The translations under genes were made by a program, and so were the position numbers. Below the pieces are notes generated by a model that was given only the letters and a program-made list of their open reading frames with translations, made no database searches and was not told the DNA's origin. DNA of 15,290 bases from Bacteroidales bacterium UBA5762 (GTDB taxonomy: Bacteria; Bacteroidota; Bacteroidia; Bacteroidales; TTA-H9), in NCBI GenBank assembly GCA_002418865.1, contig DIEY01000069.1, forward strand, positions 4,591 to 19,880, written 5' to 3'. Within the stretch, counting starts at the first letter, position 1. Each line of letters begins with the position of its first letter. Of the stretch, positions 1 through 8,400 are shown piece by piece.

Positions 1-864
1 TATTACAATGTTTGGATTATCGATAAAAAATATAAATTGGCATTGAAGCACCTTGATCTTCTTAAAGAAATTGAAAAAGATGTGGAAAATTATTTAAAGG
101 AAGGCTTGATTACCAGCAATCAGCTTCTTATGATACGTTCAAAGATTAATCAAGCTCAGGTAGATATTTTTAAGGCAAAAAATGGCTTATCGGTTCAAAA
201 ACAATTGTTGAATCAAAAAATTGGTAGAGACATCCAACAGGATTTTACGGTTGAAGATTCTTTGAAGGCAGATTTCGAAGTCATTCAAAATATTTTAAAT
301 ACTCAGCTTAGCATCGACAGTCGACCGGAGGTAAAACTGCTCGAACAAAAGGTGCTATTGAATAAAAATCTTATGAAGGTTACACAAGCTGATATGATGC
401 CTCAACTTGGATTGACAGCCAATTATTTCTTTGTTAATCCCAATCCCTATAAAGGGCTAGAGGATGAATTCGGAGATGATTATGCCTTGGGATTGTCACT
501 CAAAATTCCTTTGTTTCATGCTTTTGAACGGTACAATAAGCGGCAATCGGCATTGTTGCAATATAAATCTGCACAGTTGGAAATGGAAGACAATCGTAAT
601 TTGCTATATATTGAAGCCATATATACTTCCAATCAGCTCAAGGAGCAATTCATGCAGGTTGAAGCTGCAAGAAAAAATGTAGAGCTAGCAAGAGAAAATT
701 TGAGAATTCAAACCGATATGTTTCACGAAGGAATGTTAAAACTATCGGATTTAACTGAGGCACAAACCATGTGGTTAAAAGCAGAAACCGATTATTACGA
801 AGCTTATGCAAATTTACTCATCTATCACGCCAAATTGCGTAAATCTTATGGAATACTTCAATAA
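1..864 (+). CDS. TolC-family outer-membrane efflux protein, 5'-truncated by the window edge
   Basis: The reading frame is open from base 1 (it begins YYNVWIIDKKYKLALKHL) to a TAA at 862-864, so 287 C-terminal residues are visible and the true start lies upstream. A TTG at 37 is not a credible start because the coding pattern continues through it. The protein is rich in long amphipathic helices, with a central beta stretch (about residues 124-170: LGLTANYFFVNPNP and YALGLSLKIPLF). It ends with the helical repeat typical of TolC-type factors (ENLRIQTDMFHEGMLKLSDL, then a tail like AYANLLIYHAKLRKSYG). The family forms a trimeric channel across the outer membrane that docks with an adaptor and an RND pump. 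The adaptor gene starts 13 bp downstream, which supports one tripartite system. The family call is firm; the substrate is unknown. Confidence 0.9.
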   Translation, partial: YYNVWIIDKKYKLALKHLDLLKEIEKDVENYLKEGLITSNQLLMIRSKINQAQVDIFKAKNGLSVQKQLLNQKIGRDIQQDFTVEDSLKADFEVIQNILNTQLSIDSRPEVKLLEQKVLLNKNLMKVTQADMMPQLGLTANYFFVNPNPYKGLEDEFGDDYALGLSLKIPLFHAFERYNKRQSALLQYKSAQLEMEDNRNLLYIEAIYTSNQLKEQFMQVEAARKNVELARENLRIQTDMFHEGMLKLSDLTEAQTMWLKAETDYYEAYANLLIYHAKLRKSYGILQ

Positions 865-877
865 AAACAGAAGAAAT

Positions 878-1936
878 ATGAATAAAAGTATGCTGTTTCT
901 TGGATTAATAGGGCTCATAATATGTGGAGGCTGTAACGATAAAAATCGACAAAATAACATAAACCCACAGGGTGAAAAGCTAAAAGTAGAGATTTATGAG
1001 GTTCATGCCCAAGATGTTCCATTAAATCTCTCATATTTAGGGAGTTTTAAACCTTTTAAGGAGGCTACGTTAGGCACTACTATACCTGGAAAAATCGAAA
1101 AGATTTATGCACAAGAAGGCGAAGCCGTAAAAGAGGGGCAATTAGTTGTGAAAATGTCATCTGAACTATTGTTGCAGTCGGAAATAGAATATAAAACTCT
1201 TGAGAAGGATTTTCAGAGAGTAAAAAATCTCGTCGAGAAACAATCCATTAGCCAGCAAGATTTTGACCATGTTAAGGCTCAATATGAAGCTGCCGAAGCA
1301 AAGTACAATTTATTAAAGGCGAATACCGAAATTAGAGCTCCATTCGATGGAGTTGTGGCAAGGCATTTAGCCCATGAAGGCGAAAATTATTTCTTTTCCG
1401 CTTCTTTAGATTTGGGCTCTCCCTTATCCACAGGAATATTGCAACTAGTCAAATATAATCCTATTTATTTCGAGTTTGAAGTAGGAGAAAAAGATCTGTC
1501 ATATATCCATAAAAATATGGGGATAAAGGCCGTGGCTAATACCTATTCGCATGACACCATAGTGGGAATGGTTGAATTTATCAGTCCTACATTGAATTCA
1601 ACGCGGGTTACGGCTACCATACGAATAAGAATGAATAATCCAAACCTTAAATATCGCCCTGGAATGACAGGAAAAACTTTTATCAATGTAATCAACCATC
1701 AAGTGATGATGATACCCTTGAAAGCTATAATGAAAGAACTTGAAGATGATGCCTATTTTGTATATTTAGTCAATAATGAAGGGAAAATTACGAAGAAACC
1801 CATCAAGGTTTTGCAATACGCGGGTGAAAATGTTGTTGTGGAAGGTTTAAGTGAAGGGGATCAGGTTGTAATTTCTAACAAAAAAAATTTAGCCGAAGGC
1901 ACTGAAGTAGAAATCCTTCCTATCTCCAACAATTAA
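878..1936 (+). CDS. RND efflux periplasmic adaptor subunit (HlyD/MFP family), probable lipoprotein
   Basis: Membrane-fusion protein linking an RND pump to a TolC-like channel. I choose the ATG at 878 (352 residues). The frame stays open to an ATG at 806, but that would overlap the upstream gene and bury the signal sequence. From 878 the protein begins with a short charged stretch, a hydrophobic core and a Cys at residue 19 (ICGGC). This is a plausible though non-canonical lipobox, since the -3 position is Cys. Domains in order: first half-lipoyl segment about 71-93 (GKIEKIYAQEGEAVKEGQLV), alpha-helical hairpin about 94-150, second half-lipoyl about 152-171 (IRAPFDGVVARHLAHEGEN), beta-barrel about 195-275 with RPGMTGKTFI at 260-269, and a membrane-proximal domain ending in the typical LSEGDQVV (324-331). 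The RND gene starts 11 bp after the stop. Confidence 0.93.
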   Translation: MNKSMLFLGLIGLIICGGCNDKNRQNNINPQGEKLKVEIYEVHAQDVPLNLSYLGSFKPFKEATLGTTIPGKIEKIYAQEGEAVKEGQLVVKMSSELLLQSEIEYKTLEKDFQRVKNLVEKQSISQQDFDHVKAQYEAAEAKYNLLKANTEIRAPFDGVVARHLAHEGENYFFSASLDLGSPLSTGILQLVKYNPIYFEFEVGEKDLSYIHKNMGIKAVANTYSHDTIVGMVEFISPTLNSTRVTATIRIRMNNPNLKYRPGMTGKTFINVINHQVMMIPLKAIMKELEDDAYFVYLVNNEGKITKKPIKVLQYAGENVVVEGLSEGDQVVISNKKNLAEGTEVEILPISNN

Positions 1937-1947
1937 AACTTAAGACT

Positions 1948-4900
1948 ATGAGAATCACCGACACTTCAGTCAAGAATCCGGTTGCAATCTATATGTTTTT
2001 TGCGGGAATCCTTCTATTTGGATTATTAGCTATCTTTCGATTGCCAAGAGATTTGTTTCCCGACATTGAGCTTCCAACGCTCACGGTGGTGACTGTTTAT
2101 CCGGGTGCCAATGCCGAACAAGTGGAAAAAGAGATCACCAAGGAGTTGGAAGTAGTTTTGGCGAGTACCGAGAACATTAAAAAAATTCAGAGTTTTTCGA
2201 AAGATAATGTCTCTACCATTTCCTTACAATTCGACTGGGGCACAGATATTACAGAGGCTTCAGCCAATGCACGTGACTTAATAGAATTAGTAAAATATAA
2301 ACTCCCTCGTGATGCTCAGCAACCCTTAGTCATGAAAATCAATTCTTCGGTAATGCCAGTGGTAATACTAGGTCTTCAGACCGCAAATGGGGAGACCGAT
2401 ATCAGCGACCTGATTGAAAAAGTTATTTCTCCAAGGCTTCAGCATATAGATGGAGTAGGCACAGTGATGACCATTGCCCAACCCGAAAATGAAATAGCCG
2501 TCGAAATCGATCCTCTAAAAGCCGAGAAATATCATTTAACCATCGACTATATTGCCACTTTAATAAAGAGTCTCAATCTTAATATTCCTGCTGGATCATT
2601 AAAATCAGGTATTTGGGATTTGAATGTAACCGTAAAAGGGCAAGTACCTTCACTGGAAGCCGTAAAGAATTTACCATTAACCACTTACATGGGTCAGGTC
2701 ATTCGACTGTCTGACATTGCAATCGTACATAAACAGCTCAAGGAGAAAGATGAAATTGCCCGAACACACCAGCAACGAGCCACTGCTCTACTGGTCCAAA
2801 AACAGTCGCAGGCTAATGCGCTTCAAGTTTATCAACAAGTTATGAAAGAGGTGGACAGAATACCACTGCCTGCCGAAACTCATCTTTATGAAGTGTTTAA
2901 TACGACTGAAATCATTCAAGGTTCGGTATCGAATATCACAAGAACTCTATTATGGGGAGGATTATGGGTAATTCTTGTAGTATGGCTATTTCTTCGAGCT
3001 TGGCGCTCAAGCATTATCATAAGTCTTTCCATCCCCTTTTCTATGCTCATAGCACTTATCACCATGATGGTGAGTGGATATACCATCAATGTCTTCACCC
3101 TGATGTCAATGGTTGTTGCTATTGGGATGGTTGTCGATAATAGCATAGTGGTAGTCGAAAACATTACCAAATATTTAGAAAAAGGGATCAGAAAAAAAGA
3201 AGCCTCGATGTTTGCTACGGGCGAAATGGGGCAAGCTATCACAGCTTCTACACTAACTACTTTAGCCGTATTTTTCCCCTTGATTTTCGCCGGTGGTATA
3301 GTAGGTGTATTCTTCGAACAATTTGCCATCATAGCCGCAGCTACCATGCTTGGTTCATTACTTATCGCTCTGACAATAACACCTACTTTGAGTAGTCAAC
3401 TTCTTCTGGAACAATACAAACAGAAAAAAAACTTGAAAATATATGAAACTTCAGAGAAATTCTATGTTAAACTCGAAGAATGGTATGGCAAACTGATAAA
3501 ATGGAGCCTTCATAACAAAATCCTGATTACTATTATCGTAGCAGCTTTCATTGCGCTCTCTGTATTTCTAATTCAAAATCATATTGGCACCGATTATATT
3601 CCTACTATCGATGGTGGCGATCTCATAACTGTAGTTCAGCTACCCGAAGGTTACAGTGCCAATGAAACTGAAAAAGTCGCGATGAAGATCGAAAAATATA
3701 TTGAATCGAATGTTCCTGGGATTTTGTTTGGTTTTACCGTAGCCGGGCAAACCGAACAAGGAATTCTCTCATCCGTCGGATTTAAGGAAAATAAAAATCT
3801 TGCTACCATTGTCTATCACCTCGTTCCTTCCAATCAACGCTCGATGAGCACCGCCGAGGTAGCAAAAATGATTGAAAAAGAATTAGAAAATATGCATGAA
3901 ATAGAGCAATACAGCGTAACTGGAGGTTCTATCATAGGTTCGGCATTACTTGGAACAACTAAACCCATAGAGATTGTCATTTCAGGAACTGAGCTCGAAA
4001 TTTTACGCAAGTACGCAAAAATGGTGGAAGATTCTCTTATGCAATTATCTAATCTCAAAAATATTCAGAACAGTTTGGCTAATACCAAACCAGAATTTCA
4101 GATTACCCTCGATAAGGAACGCATGGCCGATCTAAATATCAATCCCGCTTTAGCATCCATGCAGATTCGTCAAAGCCTTTATGGTACTGAGGCTGGTTAT
4201 TTCGACGACCAAGGCCAACAAATTCCCATCAATGTCAGGTATCTACGCCATGAGGTTCAATCTATTAATGATATTATGAATATTAGAATTTCTTCCGTTT
4301 TCGGCCATTCTTACCCTTTACGAGAAGTAGCCGAGGTGAACCTCAATAATGGATATATAGAAATTATGCACGATGATCAGCAACGTGTTGCTATTGTTGG
4401 AGCCGATATCAATTCGGGTACTGACCTGGGAGCCATGGTCAAGCAGGTTCAAAATGTTCTATCTCATATAGATACCGATAATCAGGTACGAATTGAACTC
4501 AAAGGACAAGCCGAAGAACAGGCAAAGAGTTTCGCCGACCTTAGATTAATATTGATAATCAGCATATTATTGGTTTATATGATCATGGCAGCACAATTTG
4601 GTCACTTGCTCCAACCTTTCATCATCTTTCTGTCCTCTCCTTTTGCTGTAGTGGGTTCAATCATAGCATTCTATCTTACAGGTACAACCCTGAACCTGAT
4701 ATCATTCGTAGCAATTATCCTATTAATGGGAGTAGTTGTAAATAATGGTATTGTATTAGTTGATTATACCAACATGCTGGTTAAGCGTGGCTACACTCTC
4801 TACGATGCTTTGATTGCAGCCGGAAGATCGCGACTGAGGCCCATATTAATGACTACCACCACTACCATTATGGGCATGCTTCCTATGGCAATCAATAATG

Positions 4901-5046
4901 GCCTTTTACATGAAGTATGGAGTCCATTAGGCATTACCAGTATAGGAGGCCTTTTATTTGCTACTCTCATTACACTTATCTGGATTCCTGTATTATATGC
5001 AATATTTTATGCACGCATTCAACCTAAAAAACTCCTGAACGTATGA
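1948..5046 (+). CDS. RND-superfamily efflux pump, inner-membrane permease subunit (AcrB/HAE1-like)
   Basis: Full-length proton-driven exporter of 1032 residues, the normal size for AcrB-type pumps. The two-fold repeat is clear: TM1 about 11-31, a first periplasmic loop with the porter motif FPDIELPTLTVVTVYPGA (37-54), TM2-6 about 333-480, TM7 about 525-542, a second periplasmic loop, and TM8-12 about 863-1022. TM4 carries GMVVDNSIVVVENI, with D397 at the position of AcrB D407/D408 but N398 beside it, so there is one acidic relay residue. TM10 carries GVVVNNGIVLVDY, where N932 takes the place of AcrB K940. The TM4 motif is closer to drug/hydrophobe (HAE-type) pumps than to the heavy-metal CzcA/CusA type, but the substrate cannot be read from sequence. 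The stop overlaps the next start (ATGA, 5043-5046), suggesting translational coupling. Confidence 0.95.
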   Translation: MRITDTSVKNPVAIYMFFAGILLFGLLAIFRLPRDLFPDIELPTLTVVTVYPGANAEQVEKEITKELEVVLASTENIKKIQSFSKDNVSTISLQFDWGTDITEASANARDLIELVKYKLPRDAQQPLVMKINSSVMPVVILGLQTANGETDISDLIEKVISPRLQHIDGVGTVMTIAQPENEIAVEIDPLKAEKYHLTIDYIATLIKSLNLNIPAGSLKSGIWDLNVTVKGQVPSLEAVKNLPLTTYMGQVIRLSDIAIVHKQLKEKDEIARTHQQRATALLVQKQSQANALQVYQQVMKEVDRIPLPAETHLYEVFNTTEIIQGSVSNITRTLLWGGLWVILVVWLFLRAWRSSIIISLSIPFSMLIALITMMVSGYTINVFTLMSMVVAIGMVVDNSIVVVENITKYLEKGIRKKEASMFATGEMGQAITASTLTTLAVFFPLIFAGGIVGVFFEQFAIIAAATMLGSLLIALTITPTLSSQLLLEQYKQKKNLKIYETSEKFYVKLEEWYGKLIKWSLHNKILITIIVAAFIALSVFLIQNHIGTDYIPTIDGGDLITVVQLPEGYSANETEKVAMKIEKYIESNVPGILFGFTVAGQTEQGILSSVGFKENKNLATIVYHLVPSNQRSMSTAEVAKMIEKELENMHEIEQYSVTGGSIIGSALLGTTKPIEIVISGTELEILRKYAKMVEDSLMQLSNLKNIQNSLANTKPEFQITLDKERMADLNINPALASMQIRQSLYGTEAGYFDDQGQQIPINVRYLRHEVQSINDIMNIRISSVFGHSYPLREVAEVNLNNGYIEIMHDDQQRVAIVGADINSGTDLGAMVKQVQNVLSHIDTDNQVRIELKGQAEEQAKSFADLRLILIISILLVYMIMAAQFGHLLQPFIIFLSSPFAVVGSIIAFYLTGTTLNLISFVAIILLMGVVVNNGIVLVDYTNMLVKRGYTLYDALIAAGRSRLRPILMTTTTTIMGMLPMAINNGLLHEVWSPLGITSIGGLLFATLITLIWIPVLYAIFYARIQPKKLLNV

Positions 5047-5348
5047 AACACGTGAACATACACTGCGATGTAGCCCAAGCAAACGAAATCATCGATATAC
5101 TCGAACAATGCCAAATTAGCGCATTTCAAATCTTAGACAATGTCAAGGTAAAAAATCGCATAGGAGATCCCCGTATGAACAACCCCATTTGGCCTGGATA
5201 CAATGTATTAATTATGACCCAAATAAGAAATCAGGCAAAATACGATCAATTGATCCAAAAAATCAAAGATTATAATAATAGAGTTACTCACTCGGATCAG
5301 CTCATTATGTTAGAAGCATGGGAAATAGATACTTTGATTTTTGAATAA
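5043..5348 (+). CDS. Small PII-like / ferredoxin-fold protein coupled to the RND pump (putative)
   Basis: A 101-residue soluble protein without signal peptide or membrane segment. I infer a beta-alpha-beta-beta-alpha-beta pattern: strand HVNIHCD (3-9), helix 10-25, strand AFQILDNVKVKN (27-38), a loop with RIGDPRMNNPIWPGYN (39-54), strand VLIMTQI (55-61), helix 63-80, strand LIMLEAWEID (87-96). The loop between strands 2 and 3 sits where PII proteins carry the T-loop. A PII subgroup called PII-NG, and DUF3240-type proteins, are known next to RND efflux genes, so a PII-like regulator or sensor is the best guess. H3, H7, C8, D9, C23 and H83 could bind a metal, but this is speculation. It starts inside the RND stop codon region (4-nt overlap) and ends sharing one base with the tetR start (TAATG). 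The gene is very likely real; the family assignment is tentative. Confidence 0.75.
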   Translation: MKHVNIHCDVAQANEIIDILEQCQISAFQILDNVKVKNRIGDPRMNNPIWPGYNVLIMTQIRNQAKYDQLIQKIKDYNNRVTHSDQLIMLEAWEIDTLIFE

Positions 5349-5929
5349 TGGAAACGAAGAAAAATAAGACACGCAATCTGATCTTAAAAAAAGCCGCTGA
5401 AGTGTTTTCGGCTAAAGGCATTCAAAACACTACAATTGAAGACGTTACAAAACACTTAGGAAAAGCCAAGAGCCTGATTTATTATTATTTCTCGAATAAG
5501 GAAACGCTTTATAAAGAAGTTCTGGAGAATGAAATCAATGCACTGTGCGATGAGGTGAACGAAAAACTCAATTCTACAGTAGATCCCATTTCTAAACTTA
5601 GAATGTACTTCGAACTACGCATACTGAAAACAAAGGAACTGATTAACCTCTTGCCTTTCAAGAACCATCTCGATGAAAACTTACCCTTTATTAAGGAAAT
5701 GCGAAAAAAATACGACGATGAAGAAATTATCATAATCAAAGAAATACTCCAAGAAGGTGCTAAACGAAATATTTTCTATCTTACTGATCTCGAAAACACT
5801 ACTAATGTTATTTTAACAGCACTCAAAATTTCTGAATTGCCCTTTCTGATTTCCGAATATATAGAAAACTATGATGAGATGATGGATAGCCTGATTGATA
5901 TCGTACTTTATGGAATTGTGAAACGTTAA
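5348..5929 (+). CDS. TetR/AcrR-family transcriptional regulator
   Basis: A 193-residue one-component regulator. The N-terminal TetR helix-turn-helix is clear at about residues 8-55: a helix ending FSAKG (20-24), then TTIEDVTKHLGKAKSLIYYY (28-47) and FSNKETLYKEVL, the standard recognition-helix context. The remaining roughly 130 residues are helical and divergent, as expected for the ligand-binding/dimerisation domain. The ATG overlaps the last base of the preceding stop (TAATG), so it is translated as the last gene of the efflux operon. Members of this family next to RND genes usually repress their own operon and release it when ligand binds. That is inference here, because the operon promoter and operator lie left of the window. 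Repressor rather than activator is likely but not proven. Confidence 0.92.
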   Translation: METKKNKTRNLILKKAAEVFSAKGIQNTTIEDVTKHLGKAKSLIYYYFSNKETLYKEVLENEINALCDEVNEKLNSTVDPISKLRMYFELRILKTKELINLLPFKNHLDENLPFIKEMRKKYDDEEIIIIKEILQEGAKRNIFYLTDLENTTNVILTALKISELPFLISEYIENYDEMMDSLIDIVLYGIVKR

Positions 5930-6060
5930 CTCGTTAGTGGCTTGCTTCTTTGAATTTTGCCTTCAACCTGAAAGATTATGTCAGGGGAAAGAGTTAAATT
6001 CAAGAGTAACGAATCATTTGATTATCAACGAATTTATTGGTAAATCGACGTATAATGCAA
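5930..6060. other. Convergent intergenic gap between tetR and the M1 peptidase gene
   Basis: 131 bp between two genes that end toward each other. I see no convincing GC-rich terminator. Weak elements only: CCTGA/TCAGG arms (about 5967-5985, 9-nt loop), a heptamer AACGAAT repeated at 6008-6014 and 6027-6033, and an AT-only inverted repeat AATTAAT/ATTAATT (6059-6077) spanning the peptidase stop codon. Confidence 0.5.
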
Positions 6061-8028
6061 TTAATGCTTTATTAATTTTGCATGAGTCGTGTTTTTACCA
6101 TCGGATAGGGTGATGATATAGATTCCTGCCTCGAGGTCATCTACGGGCACAAAACGTTGTATTAATCTGTATTGTCGGATGATTCTTCCCGATAGGTCAA
6201 AAATGCTTATTTGGCTTGGCAAAGGGAATGTAACTGGAATATAGAAGAAAGATGTGGCTGGATTGGGATAAATTTTTAGAGTTTCATACAATTCATCTTT
6301 TATCCCATTAACCTGATTATTGGCTGAAATAAGCCACAGATTCGGATCAAAAACGAGGCTATCGGGAGTGAATGTAAGAGGAATTTGAAATTGTTGCCCG
6401 GAAAAAGAAGGATTCAAGCGGATAAGTGTGTCATTTATCGCATTTTTTACACCGATTTCCACGGGCATGTTAAAGAAAGTAACCGATGGAGAAGAAGTCT
6501 GCTGCCAAATGGAAAGCTCGAGCGTATCTGTACCCGAAATTCCCCAATCAATGGTATAAGAAGGAAATCCTTCGCCATAGAGCCACTGGGTAGTAAATTC
6601 AGTAAGGTCAATACCCGAACTTGTTTCGAAATGTCCAATCAAATCAGGAGTTCGAGCATAACCATACGAAAGCATAGGGTCGTCAGCATAATTCTGAAGT
6701 GCATAAAAAAAGGCGCTATCGCCAATTAAAAATCGAATCATGTGAAGCACTAATGAGGCTTTGTGATAGGATAGGCGTGCATCGAAAATCCGTTCAGGAA
6801 GAGTAGTATCATCCACAATGACCGAACCATTAGGTTGCTGACAAACAGCAGCAATCGTCTCGGTTTTCCATTTCTTCCAGTAAAATCCATTGAACATATA
6901 TTGATAAGTCAATCCAGTAGCATAAGAAGCCAGCCCCTCATTCAGCCAGATATCAGTCCATGAACCAGTAGTTATCTTGTTCCCAAACCACGAATGTGCC
7001 AATTCGTGTGATAGAATATGATGATTGAAAGGTCCGGCAAATGTCAAAGTCTGATGTTCCATACCTCCGCCCATGCCACATTCCAGATGTCCATATTTTT
7101 CCTCCAAAAAAGGATAAGGACCAAATAATTCCGAATAAAGTACATACACAGGGAAAAGCCCTGCAGTAGTGTTTTGTTGCTGGTTTATATCTCCAGAATA
7201 AACATAGTTATAAATTTTTATGGTTCCATATTTGGTAGGAGCCTCCTCTATATAAGTTTGATAATCACCCACAGCAACACCTATGAGATAAGATGCAACA
7301 GGATAACGATGTTTCCATAAAGATTTTACCCATAAGCCGAGGGTATCTGATTTTACAGGCATTCCAATGGTTGCAGCCTTGTAGCCTAAAGGGAATAAAA
7401 TACTAATATCCGTTGAATCTATTTTATCATCGAGGGTAATTTTGCAGGGAAACCAAGTAAATGCACCATAGGGTTCGGATAGCGTCCACAAAGTCGGTTT
7501 GCCAAGATGAAAACCTGTAAATAACGAATTTTCTCCAAGATAATTGGGAGGATCGCCCTGGTATATGATTTCTAAACTGTCTAATTCTCCTTCAAGCAGG
7601 ATTTCAGGAAAATTGATGACAAGTGCATGTATCCCAGGCCTCGAATAATTTAAAAAATTTCCATGATAACTAACATTTTCAACTTGAAGCGAATCGTGCA
7701 ACTGTAAAGAAATGCTATCGGCATCTTCGTGTGGAACGATAAAAAATTTTACCTTCCCTTTTACATAATGAGCCAATGGGTCTAATTCGAGTTCTAACTT
7801 CATGAAAACAAGATCATATTTATCTCCCGGCAAGGCAGGCGGCAAGGCTTCAAACGTATTGATGGGATTTTGAGTAGAGAACATTTTTTCTTGAGCGAAA
7901 GGCAGAATGATTTGAGCTTTACTGATATTGCCACTGAAGGAAAAATTTACAAGCAACATGACAAGGATTGCGATAAAATGAAATAAAGGAATACAAAGAA
8001 TTTTCCTTGAATTTTTATTGTACGTCAT
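6061..8028 (-). CDS. Secreted M1-family zinc metallopeptidase with T9SS C-terminal sorting domain
   Basis: 655 residues. The N-terminus has a basic region and hydrophobic core (about 9-32), with likely cleavage after ISKA (36-39). An N-terminal beta domain (about 60-250) precedes the catalytic domain. The zinc site is complete: HELAH at 341-345 and E364 in NEGL, giving the HExxH-x18-E spacing of gluzincins. GGGMEH (320-325) takes the place of the GxMEN amino-terminus-binding motif, with Asn replaced by His. Y421 in SYHKASLVLHMI matches the catalytic Tyr of the family's YxKG segment. The last about 75 residues form a type A T9SS sorting domain: IYPNPA (586-591), ISIFDLSGRIIR, LEAGIYIITL and a basic end KLIKH. 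The protein is therefore expected to cross the outer membrane by T9SS and be released or surface-attached. An aminopeptidase-like role is likely; the substrate is unknown. Confidence 0.93.
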   Translation of the reverse strand: MTYNKNSRKILCIPLFHFIAILVMLLVNFSFSGNISKAQIILPFAQEKMFSTQNPINTFEALPPALPGDKYDLVFMKLELELDPLAHYVKGKVKFFIVPHEDADSISLQLHDSLQVENVSYHGNFLNYSRPGIHALVINFPEILLEGELDSLEIIYQGDPPNYLGENSLFTGFHLGKPTLWTLSEPYGAFTWFPCKITLDDKIDSTDISILFPLGYKAATIGMPVKSDTLGLWVKSLWKHRYPVASYLIGVAVGDYQTYIEEAPTKYGTIKIYNYVYSGDINQQQNTTAGLFPVYVLYSELFGPYPFLEEKYGHLECGMGGGMEHQTLTFAGPFNHHILSHELAHSWFGNKITTGSWTDIWLNEGLASYATGLTYQYMFNGFYWKKWKTETIAAVCQQPNGSVIVDDTTLPERIFDARLSYHKASLVLHMIRFLIGDSAFFYALQNYADDPMLSYGYARTPDLIGHFETSSGIDLTEFTTQWLYGEGFPSYTIDWGISGTDTLELSIWQQTSSPSVTFFNMPVEIGVKNAINDTLIRLNPSFSGQQFQIPLTFTPDSLVFDPNLWLISANNQVNGIKDELYETLKIYPNPATSFFYIPVTFPLPSQISIFDLSGRIIRQYRLIQRFVPVDDLEAGIYIITLSDGKNTTHAKLIKH

Positions 8029-8400
8029 TGCAATAAAAAATTTTTATCTTTAAATTTACATAATAATTTTCGATGAATAGACAGATGCATAAAATTCATT
8101 TCTTTTTTCGCAATCTAACATTCCATTTTAAGGGAAAGAAAGCATCAATCACTGAGAAAAAGTTCTCGCAGATATCCGTTGATGTCCTCGTAAATTTACG
8201 CAAATAAAAATTTGCATTGATCAGCATGGAGTTAAATCTGCATATATCAGCGAGAAAAAATTCAGAAATTATTTCGGTACATGCTTGCAGATATTTTTTA
8301 ACCCAATAAACACAGTCGTTAGTAAAATTTGATTAGACAAAACCCGGATAGGAGAAAACAAAAATTGAAGCCTGACGAATGATATAGTAAAAGAGTAAGT
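8029..8400. other. Intergenic region with inverted repeats, upstream of the M1 peptidase
   Basis: 372 bp with no plausible gene. It should hold the peptidase promoter (- strand); the best candidate is a one-mismatch -7 element TAAATTTA at 8051-8058, which is weak. The middle part is symmetrical: TTCTCGCAGATAT (8163-8175) is matched in inverted orientation by ATATCAGCGAGAA (8244-8256) at 12 of 13 positions. Between them lie a perfect 12-bp palindrome CGTAAATTTACG (8189-8200) and a perfect 6-bp hairpin GCAAAT/ATTTGC with an AAAA loop (8200-8215). A further related piece TTGCAGATAT occurs near 8285. This resembles decayed intergenic repeat material. Confidence 0.5.
8163..8256. repeat. Imperfect long inverted repeat with nested palindromes
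   Basis: The outer arms 8163-8175 and 8244-8256 pair at 12 of 13 bases across a 68-bp spacer. Nested inside are the palindrome CGTAAATTTACG (8189-8200) and the GCAAAT/ATTTGC hairpin (8200-8215). The GCAGAT and CAGCGAGAA words recur in both orientations. The arms are seen directly. That this is a dispersed genomic repeat is inference and needs other copies in the genome. Confidence 0.45.

Noticed and set aside
806..877. Upstream extension of the adaptor gene to an ATG at 806
   Set aside because: It would overlap the TolC-like gene in another frame and place 24 polar residues before the signal sequence; the ATG at 878 gives a proper lipoprotein-like N-terminus.
2916..3347. 143-codon open frame on the - strand inside the RND gene
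   Set aside because: It is antisense to the TM2-TM6 region of an unambiguous pump gene; its composition is the mirror of membrane-segment codons and it has no family features.
1948..5046. Heavy-metal (CzcA/CusA-type) RND pump
   Set aside because: The TM4 motif GMVVDNSIVVVENI resembles HAE-type pumps rather than the DFG..VDGAV pattern of metal pumps, and no methionine relay is evident. The nearby PII-like gene is the only hint toward metals.
5967..5985. Possible terminator after tetR (CCTGA/TCAGG)
   Set aside because: The stem is only 5 bp with a 9-nt loop and no T-run follows.
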